Origin: Pseudomonadota bacterium
GTDB lineage: Bacteria; Pseudomonadota; Alphaproteobacteria; Sphingomonadales; Sphingomonadaceae
Direction: 5' to 3'
Assembly: GCA_023423775.1 (NCBI GenBank)
Contig: JAFAEZ010000132.1
Coordinates: 1 to 10,884, forward strand
DNA: 10,884 bases
How positions within the stretch are numbered: position 1 is the first letter of the stretch; every line of letters begins with the position of its first letter. Below are positions 6,016-10,884 of the stretch, piece after piece. The notes beneath the pieces were generated by a model. That model was not told the DNA's origin. It made no database searches and saw nothing but the letters and a program-made list of their open reading frames with translations. A program made the translations under genes and the position numbers.

Positions 6016-6888
6016 TCAAATGCCGTCGAGCCACCGTCGCAGGAGCGTATGAGCGATGGCGAAGCGCGGCGGCGCCTTGAACGGCGCGTCGACATCGCCG
6101 CGCAAGGCGGCTTCGACCGCGGCCCGATCGAACCAGCGGGCATCCTCCAATTCGTTGGCGTCGAGCGTGATCGCGTCGCCTTGGGCGGCAGCGACGCAGG
6201 CGATCATCAGCGAGCCGGGGAACGGCCAGGGCTGGCTGGCGACGTAGCGAACGTCGCTTACGCGCACGCCGGCCTCTTCCAGTATCTCGCGGGCGACCGC
6301 TTCCTCGATCGATTCGCCAGGCTCGACGAACCCAGCCAGCGCCGAATAGCGGCCCGGCGGATATTGCGGCTGGCGGCCGAGCAGGACCCGGCCCTGATGC
6401 TCGGCGAGCATGATTACGACCGGATCGACGCGCGGATAATGCTCGGCCGTGCAGTCGGGGCATTTGCGGCCCCAGCCGGCGCGGAACAGCGCGGTGCCTG
6501 CTCCACAGGCGCTGCAGAAGCGGTTGCGGTTGTGCCACTCGTTGAGGCTGCGCGCGGCGCCCCACAGAGCGGCGTCGGCCGGCGCGAGCCGATCGAGCAG
6601 AGGATAGACCGACCAGCGCGTCACGCCGTCGGCGCGCACCAGCGGCGCGAAGCGGGGCTCGCCATTTTCCAGCCCGAGGAAGATGAGCTCGGCGCCCTCG
6701 CCATATTCGGCAAGCGACGACCAGGTGAGCCGACCCGCGTCGTCGAGCACGGGATCGAGGATCGACAGGAGCATCAGGCGCGCCCGCGGATCGTCGGCCA
6801 TTGCTTCCATGCGGGCAGTGTCGAGGCGGAGGTGATCGGCGCGGTCGATCGCGGAGCCGGTAAAGCCCGGCTGGTGGAGAGAGCTCAT
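6016..6888 (-). CDS. nudC: NAD(+) diphosphatase / deNADding Nudix hydrolase (NudC)
   Basis: NudC hydrolyses NAD(H) to NMN(H) and AMP, and in E. coli also removes NAD caps from RNA. The 290-residue protein has the full family layout: an N-terminal domain (about 1-120), a four-cysteine zinc ribbon (Cys125, 128, 143, 146), the linker YPRVDPVVIML (151-161), and the Nudix box at 186-208, fitting GX5EX7REUXEEXGU with Glu201, Glu204 and Glu205 as metal ligands. The diagnostic SQPWPFPGS follows at 218-226, separating it from other Nudix enzymes. I chose the ATG at 6888 because it overlaps the mutY stop (ATGA) and gives a normal length; an open frame runs 80 codons further into mutY but in the wrong frame for mutY. 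Translational coupling with mutY is likely. Confidence 0.95.
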   Translation of the reverse strand: MSSLHQPGFTGSAIDRADHLRLDTARMEAMADDPRARLMLLSILDPVLDDAGRLTWSSLAEYGEGAELIFLGLENGEPRFAPLVRADGVTRWSVYPLLDRLAPADAALWGAARSLNEWHNRNRFCSACGAGTALFRAGWGRKCPDCTAEHYPRVDPVVIMLAEHQGRVLLGRQPQYPPGRYSALAGFVEPGESIEEAVAREILEEAGVRVSDVRYVASQPWPFPGSLMIACVAAAQGDAITLDANELEDARWFDRAAVEAALRGDVDAPFKAPPRFAIAHTLLRRWLDGI

Positions 6889-7919
6889 GCCGCTCCTTGC
6901 CACGCCGCCCCGCGCGCCGCCAGCTTGGCGAACAGGGTCGGCAGCCCGGCCTCGTCTATCCGCGCGATCGGCCACCATGTTCCCTCGGCCGGCTCGCGCC
7001 GCTCCGCCGCCGCGCAGCAGAGCGTCAGATTCAGCGCGAAATGGGTGAAGACATGATCGACCGCCCCGGCTTCGTCCCATGCGGCGCTGACGGGCGCGCC
7101 GTCGCCCGGGATCGCTTCGCGCTCCCACGACCCGGTGGGTAGGCCGAGCATCCCGCCGAGCATGCCCTTGGCCGGGCGGCGGACGAGCAGCACGTGGCCG
7201 TTATGCTGCAGCCAATAAGCATATCCCCGCTTGCGCGGCCGCGGCGCCTTGGCAGTCTTGAGAGGATAAGCCTCGGACCGCCCCTCGCGCCGCGCGGCGC
7301 AGAGGTCGAAAAGGGGGCAGGCGGTGCAGGCCGGCTTGCGCGGCGTGCAGATGGTGGCGCCAAGGTCCATCATCGCCTGGGCGAAGTCGCCGCAGCGCTC
7401 GACCGGGGTGATCGAATCGGTGAGCGCGTGCAACGCCGGCCGGGCGGCGGGCAGCGGCTGCCGTACGGCGAAGAGACGGGAGACGACGCGCTCGACATTG
7501 GCGTCGACCACGACGGCGCGGCGGCCGAAGGCGATCGCGGCGACCGCGGCGGCGGTATAGCGGCCGACGCCGGGCAGTTTGAGCAGGTCGGCTTCCTGGT
7601 CGGGAAAACGGCCGCCATGTTCGGTGGCGACGCGGCGCGCGCAGGCGATCAGGTTGCGCGCTCGGGCATAATAACCGAGCCCCGCCCATGCGGCCATGAC
7701 CTCGCCCTCGTCGGCCGCGGCGAGCGCCCCGACGTCCGGCCAGCGCGCCGTGAAAGCCGCGTAATAATCTTTGACCGCGGCGACCGTCGTCTGCTGCAGC
7801 ATCACTTCGGACAGCCAGACGCGATAGGGGTCGGGCCTGCCTTCGCGGACGCGCCACGGAAGCGACCTCGCGTTCGAGTCATACCAGCGCAAAAGGAGAT
7901 TCGGGGCATCGACGGGCAC
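6885..7919 (-). CDS. mutY: Adenine DNA glycosylase (MutY)
   Basis: MutY removes adenine mispaired with 8-oxoguanine, preventing G:C to T:A mutations. The 344-residue protein has the catalytic Glu38 (WLSEVMLQQTTV), the helix-hairpin-helix LPGVGRYTA (115-123) with Tyr121 where bifunctional relatives have lysine, the catalytic Asp139 (VVDANVERV), and the 4Fe-4S site C-X6-C-X2-C-X5-C (Cys191, 198, 201, 207). The C-terminal part (about 228-340) is the Nudix-like 8-oxoG recognition domain, with FTHF (291-294) at the position of the FSH loop of characterised MutY. The start is a GTG at 7919; I found no in-frame ATG nearby, and the N-terminus NLLLRWYDSNARSLPWR is typical. The only upstream purine-rich site is a weak GGCGGG. 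It overlaps nudC by 4 bp and diverges from dciA. Confidence 0.96.
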   Translation of the reverse strand: MPVDAPNLLLRWYDSNARSLPWRVREGRPDPYRVWLSEVMLQQTTVAAVKDYYAAFTARWPDVGALAAADEGEVMAAWAGLGYYARARNLIACARRVATEHGGRFPDQEADLLKLPGVGRYTAAAVAAIAFGRRAVVVDANVERVVSRLFAVRQPLPAARPALHALTDSITPVERCGDFAQAMMDLGATICTPRKPACTACPLFDLCAARREGRSEAYPLKTAKAPRPRKRGYAYWLQHNGHVLLVRRPAKGMLGGMLGLPTGSWEREAIPGDGAPVSAAWDEAGAVDHVFTHFALNLTLCCAAAERREPAEGTWWPIARIDEAGLPTLFAKLAARGAAWQGAA

Positions 7920-7933
7920 GGCCCGCCTATGCC

Positions 7934-8512
7934 ATGCTGGCCCGGATGACGAAACCGGGCGGGACGATCAAAAAGAAAGCGGACGAGCCGCGGCGCGCGA
8001 TGCGTGCCCGCGCGGTTTCGGACATGGTTCCGGACATCGGGCGCGCGGCTTTCCGCCGTTTCGGCTTCGTCCAGTCGTCGGTGGTGAGTCGCTGGCCCGA
8101 GATCGTCGGCGAGCGCTACGCCGGCATTTCATCGCCCGAATCGATCCGCTTTCCCGCCGGCCGCAAGTCGGAAGGCGTGCTCAACCTGCTGGTCGAGGGC
8201 GCGCATGGGCCGATGATGCAGCATGTCGCGCCGGTGATCGTCGAGCGGGTCAATCGCTTCTTCGGCTATCCGGCGGTGGCGCGCGTCGCCTTCAGGCAGG
8301 GCGCGGTCAAGGCGGCCAAGGCCAAGCCCCGGGTGGCCCCGCCGTCGCTCCGGCCGATACCGGCCGAGCTTGGCGACAGTCTGCGGGAAATCGCCGACCC
8401 CGAACTGCGCGCGGTGCTCGAATCGGTCGCGCGCGGGGTTGCGGCCAAGGAGGAAGCGCCGCTAGCAGGTGCCATGATGACGATCCCGGTCGTCGGCAAA
8501 TTGAGAGGGTGA
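7934..8512 (+). CDS. dciA: DciA-like DUF721 protein, probable replicative helicase loader
   Basis: A DUF721 (PF05258) protein of up to 192 residues. DciA is the ancestral bacterial factor that helps load the DnaB helicase at origins, in species without DnaC or DnaI. Family features are the basic N-terminus (IKKKADEPRRAMRARAVSDM), the FGFVQSSVVSRWPEIVGERYAG core (about 50-70) with the WPEIVG motif, and the LNLLVEGAHGPMMQHVAPVIVERVN segment (about 88-112), which matches the small KH-like domain. The roughly 70-residue C-terminal tail is less typical and seems flexible. The start could be 7934 or the in-frame ATG at 7946, which gives MTKPGG; neither has a clear Shine-Dalgarno. It lies 14 bp from the mutY start and is followed by a dsbA-like gene at 2 bp. 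Confidence 0.82.
   Translation: MLARMTKPGGTIKKKADEPRRAMRARAVSDMVPDIGRAAFRRFGFVQSSVVSRWPEIVGERYAGISSPESIRFPAGRKSEGVLNLLVEGAHGPMMQHVAPVIVERVNRFFGYPAVARVAFRQGAVKAAKAKPRVAPPSLRPIPAELGDSLREIADPELRAVLESVARGVAAKEEAPLAGAMMTIPVVGKLRG
8503..8509 (+). promoter_or_regulatory. Shine-Dalgarno that favours the ATG at 8515
   Basis: GAGAGGG inside the last codons of dciA lies 5-6 nt before the ATG at 8515. A GTG at 8509, in the same frame and overlapping the dciA stop, would leave this site on top of its own start codon. The ATG also places the lipoprotein cysteine at residue 19, a standard distance. Confidence 0.55.
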
Positions 8513-8514
8513 GA

Positions 8515-9264
8515 ATGAAGGCTCTGATTAGCGCGGGTACGATGACGCTGGCTCTGCTCCTCGCGGGCTGCGGCGACGGCGAGAGCGGCGGCAATGCCAC
8601 GTCCGCGGCCGGCGGCGCTCCGATCGCGTCGATCCCGGCGCCGAACGGCGGCGATTGGACCCAGGTCGTCAGCGAAACGCCGGACGGCGGCTTCCTGATG
8701 GGCAATCCCGACGCGCCGGTGAAGGTCGTGGAGTTCGCCTCGATGACCTGCGGCCATTGCGCGGCCTTCGCCGAAGAAGGCATCCCGGCGCTCACCGACA
8801 AATATATCAAGACCGGCCAGGTCAGCCTCGAGCTGCGCAACTTCGTCCGCGATCCGGCCGATCTTGCCGCCTCCTTGCTCGCCCGCTGCGGCGGAGCGAC
8901 GCCATTCTACAAGCTGACCGACCAGCTGTTCGCGGCGCAGGAGGAGTGGATCGGCAAGCTCCAGCAGATGACGCCGGCGCAGCAGCAGCAGCTCCAGTCG
9001 GCAACCCCGAGCCAGGCCGTCGGCGCGATGGCGCAGCAGGCCGGGCTGGTCGATTTCGTCCGCCTGCGCGGCGTTCCGACCGAGAAGGCGCAGGCCTGCC
9101 TCGCCGACCAGGCGGCGCTGCAGAAGCTGGTCGACATGAACCAGAAGGCGACGTCCACCTATCAGATCCCCGGCACGCCGGCCTTCCTGATCAACGGCGA
9201 GCTGGTCCAGAATACGGCCGACTGGGCGACGCTCGAGCCGAAGATCCGCGAGGCGCTCGACTGA
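8515..9264 (+). CDS. DsbA-like thiol oxidoreductase, lipoprotein
   Basis: A 249-residue thioredoxin-fold protein of the DsbA/DSBA-like family (thioredoxin_4 type). It begins with a lipoprotein signal (MKALISAGTMTLALLLAGC, lipid on Cys19) and a Gly/Ser/Ala linker, so it should be tethered in the periplasm. The active site is CGHC (Cys79, Cys82) in FASMTCGHCAAF, with cis-Pro222 in PGTPAFLING. Two more cysteines, Cys125 and Cys195, are shared with its neighbour and may form a structural second disulfide, as known for the Wolbachia alpha-DsbA. A Gln-rich stretch (155-173) lies in the helical insert. By family the role is forming or handling disulfides in exported proteins. Its stop overlaps the next start (TGATG). 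It could be annotated as dsbA or as a DsbA-family thioredoxin; I leave the symbol empty. Confidence 0.9.
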   Translation: MKALISAGTMTLALLLAGCGDGESGGNATSAAGGAPIASIPAPNGGDWTQVVSETPDGGFLMGNPDAPVKVVEFASMTCGHCAAFAEEGIPALTDKYIKTGQVSLELRNFVRDPADLAASLLARCGGATPFYKLTDQLFAAQEEWIGKLQQMTPAQQQQLQSATPSQAVGAMAQQAGLVDFVRLRGVPTEKAQACLADQAALQKLVDMNQKATSTYQIPGTPAFLINGELVQNTADWATLEPKIREALD

Positions 9265-9974
9265 TGGTGCGCGCTCTCCTCCTCGGCCTCGCGGCGGCTG
9301 CCCTCGTCCCGGCGGGAGCGCCGGCCATCGCGGCCCCGGCGAGCAAGGCGCCGGCCGCCAAGGACTGGACGCGCGTCGTGGTGGCGACGCCGGAGGGCGG
9401 CTTCCGCGTCGGCAACCCGGCCGCGCCGACCAAAGTGGTCGAATATGGCTCGCTCACCTGCGACCATTGCGCGCGCTTTGCCGAGGTCGGCGTTCCGCAA
9501 TTGCTGTCCAAATATGTGAAGAGCGGCCGCGTCAGCTTCGAATTCCGCAATTTCGTGCGCGATCCGTATGACGTCACTGCTGCCCTGCTCAGCCGCTGCG
9601 CGGGGCCGGCCAATTTCTTCGCGCTGACCGACAGCTATTTCTCCGGCCAGAAGGCGTGGGTCGGACGCTTCCAGGGGATGACGGAAGCGCAGGCCAAGGC
9701 GCTGGACGGGCTCCCGCCCCAGCAGCAATTCGCCCAGCTCGCCTCGATCGGCGGGCTCGATGCGATGGCCGCCAAGGCCGGAGTCACGCCCGCGCGGGCC
9801 AAGCAGTGCCTGGCCGACAAGGCCGGCCTCGACCAGCTCGTCGCGATGCGCAAGGTCGCGGTCGAGAAGCATAAGCTTCAAGGCACGCCGACCTTCGTCA
9901 TCAACGGCCAGACCGCCGAGCACGCCCATGACTGGACGGCGCTCGAGCCGCTGCTCGGACCACCTGGAGGCTAA
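9264..9974 (+). CDS. Second DsbA-like thiol oxidoreductase, periplasmic
   Basis: A 236-residue paralogue of the upstream protein. It has an ordinary signal peptide (hydrophobic 3-15, likely cleaved near residue 23 at AIA) and no lipobox, so it should be soluble in the periplasm. The active site is CDHC (Cys66, Cys69) in GSLTCDHCARF, with cis-Pro209 in QGTPTFVING. Extra cysteines 112 and 182 sit at the same spacing as in the neighbour, and the two proteins align without a gap from the CXXC to the final DW(A/T)xLEP (constant offset of 13). The ATG at 9264 overlaps the upstream stop by one base, with GAGG about 10 nt before it, suggesting coupled translation. The TAA at 9972 is followed by smc 21 nt later. 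Confidence 0.9.
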   Translation: MVRALLLGLAAAALVPAGAPAIAAPASKAPAAKDWTRVVVATPEGGFRVGNPAAPTKVVEYGSLTCDHCARFAEVGVPQLLSKYVKSGRVSFEFRNFVRDPYDVTAALLSRCAGPANFFALTDSYFSGQKAWVGRFQGMTEAQAKALDGLPPQQQFAQLASIGGLDAMAAKAGVTPARAKQCLADKAGLDQLVAMRKVAVEKHKLQGTPTFVINGQTAEHAHDWTALEPLLGPPGG

Positions 9975-9975
9975 G

Positions 9976-10005
9976 ATGCGTCGCGGGGGCGGGCCGTGCA
10001 GATAA
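9976..10005 (+). CDS. Possible 9-residue leader frame over the smc start
   Basis: GGAGG at 9966-9970 stands 5 nt before an ATG at 9976, an ideal ribosome binding arrangement. That ATG opens only MRRGGGPCR and then stops (TAA, 10003-10005). The frame spans the smc GTG start in another frame. It may be chance, or a short frame that brings ribosomes to the smc start. No peptide function is suggested. Confidence 0.3.
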   Translation: MRRGGGPCR

Positions 10006-10884
10006 AGCGTCTCAAGCTTTCGGGCTTCAAGAGCTTCGTCGAGCCCGCCGAACTGCGCATCGAGCCCGGCCTCACCGGTGTCGTCGGCCCCAATGGCTGC
10101 GGCAAGTCCAACGTGCTCGAGGCGATCCGCTGGGTGATGGGCGAATCCTCGCCCAAATCGATGCGCGGCGCGGGCATGGAGGACGTGATCTTCGCCGGCA
10201 CCGCCTCGCGGCCGGCGCGCGACTTCGCCGAAGTCTCCCTGCTGGTCGAACGCGCCGTCGAGGACGTGCCGGGCGATACCCAGGTCGCGAAAGAGGGCGA
10301 GGTCGAAGTCACCCGCCGGATCGAGCGCGGTGCCGGATCAGCCTATCGGGTCAACGGCCGCGACGTCCGCGCCAAGGACGTCTCCCTGCTCTTCGCCGAC
10401 GCCGCCACCGGCGCCCATTCGCCGGCTCTGGTCAGCCAGGGCCGGATCAGCGCGATCATCTCGGCCAAGCCGACCGAGCGGCGCATGATGCTCGAGGAAG
10501 CGGCGGGCATTGCCGGCCTCCATGTCCGCCGCAAGGACGCCGAGCAGAAATTGCGCGCCGCCGAGGCCAATCTCACCCGCCTGGACGAGATGCTCGGCGA
10601 CATGGAGCAGCGCGCCGCCGCCCTGCGCCGCCAGGCCAAGGCGGCCGAGCGCTACCGCAAGCTGACCGAACAGATCCGCGTCGCCGAGGCGCGGCTGATC
10701 TTCGCGCGCTGGCGTGAGGCCGCCGCCGCGGCCGATGCAGCCAAGAAGGAAGCGGAGCTTGCCGTCGCGGCAGTCGAGCGAGCGGCCGAGGCACAGCGCG
10801 CCGCCGCCGCTTACCAGGCCGACGCGGTAAAGGACCTCGCCGACAAGCGCGCTTCGGCGCAGGTGGCGCGGGACAATGCCACGT
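9996..10884 (+). CDS. smc: Chromosome segregation protein SMC, N-terminal part (cut by window end)
   Basis: SMC is the ATPase of the condensin-like complex that organises and separates bacterial chromosomes. The 296 visible residues hold the N-terminal half of the ATPase head: the typical opening IKRLKLSGFKSFVEP, Walker A GPNGCGKS (31-38), the segment IRWVMGE (44-50), and the Q-loop LVSQGRI (Gln148). From about residue 165 the sequence turns into an Ala/Arg/Glu-rich coiled coil that runs to the edge. The hinge, second coil, signature motif and Walker B lie beyond the window. The start is a GTG at 9996: the only nearby ATG, at 9976, is out of frame, and a TAA at 9972 closes this frame upstream. 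The GTG has only a G-rich stretch ahead of it; the good GGAGG is 25 nt upstream. It is the fourth gene of the dciA run. Confidence 0.96.
   Translation, partial: MQIKRLKLSGFKSFVEPAELRIEPGLTGVVGPNGCGKSNVLEAIRWVMGESSPKSMRGAGMEDVIFAGTASRPARDFAEVSLLVERAVEDVPGDTQVAKEGEVEVTRRIERGAGSAYRVNGRDVRAKDVSLLFADAATGAHSPALVSQGRISAIISAKPTERRMMLEEAAGIAGLHVRRKDAEQKLRAAEANLTRLDEMLGDMEQRAAALRRQAKAAERYRKLTEQIRVAEARLIFARWREAAAAADAAKKEAELAVAAVERAAEAQRAAAAYQADAVKDLADKRASAQVARDNAT

Noticed and set aside
6889..7128. An 80-residue N-terminal extension of NudC into mutY
   Set aside because: The added stretch is Arg/Gly-rich and out of frame with mutY. NudC of normal length begins at 6888 in an ATGA overlap.
8655..9974. 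A 439-codon frame covering both dsbA-like genes
   Set aside because: Its first 200 codons read the upstream dsbA-like gene in the wrong frame. Only the part from 9264 is real, as shown by the signal peptide and the TGATG junction.

Overview
This window looks like ordinary core chromosome from a high-GC alphaproteobacterium, most likely of the order Sphingomonadales. That is an inference from four things: the strong G/C bias at third codon positions, a serC-serA pair in which SerC is of the short 'Methanosarcina-type' class, a membrane-anchored class I cytochrome c, and the run mutY / DUF721 (DciA) / two DsbA-like genes / smc. I see no transposase, integrase, phage gene, tRNA, rRNA or CRISPR array, and no base-composition break that would suggest transfer.

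Layout. Positions 1-144 hold no gene I can support; a strong stem-loop (100-137) lies just downstream of serA. The serine operon runs leftwards: serC (start 2990, TTG) then serA (start 1722). The 113-bp gap between them carries a pair of inverted palindromic repeats. The 211-bp divergent region 2991-3201 holds a candidate serC promoter, a hairpin over the serC ribosome binding site, and two similar dyads 21 bp apart. Rightwards from it run an extensin-like lipoprotein with metallopeptidase-like residues (3202-3846) and a LOG/TIGR00730 family protein (3870-4751). These converge on a leftward pair, a membrane-anchored cytochrome c (start 5911) and a DUF1801 protein (start 5203). After a 104-bp gap comes another leftward pair, mutY (start 7919) and nudC (start 6888), whose stop and start overlap by 4 bp. 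mutY diverges from dciA with only 14 bp between start codons. Rightwards, dciA, a DsbA-like lipoprotein, a second DsbA-like periplasmic protein and smc (cut off by the window end) form one compact run.

How the genes relate. SerC and SerA catalyse consecutive steps of serine synthesis. MutY removes adenine opposite 8-oxoguanine, and NudC is a Nudix hydrolase acting on NAD(H) and NAD-capped RNA. DciA (helicase loading) and SMC (chromosome organisation) are both chromosome-maintenance proteins, separated by two tandem, gaplessly alignable thiol oxidoreductases that differ in membrane anchoring. I found no convincing new defence or mobile system. The points most worth checking are the serC control region, the inverted repeat inside the serC-serA operon, the tandem DsbA pair, the tight mutY/dciA divergence and the small reading frame over the smc start.
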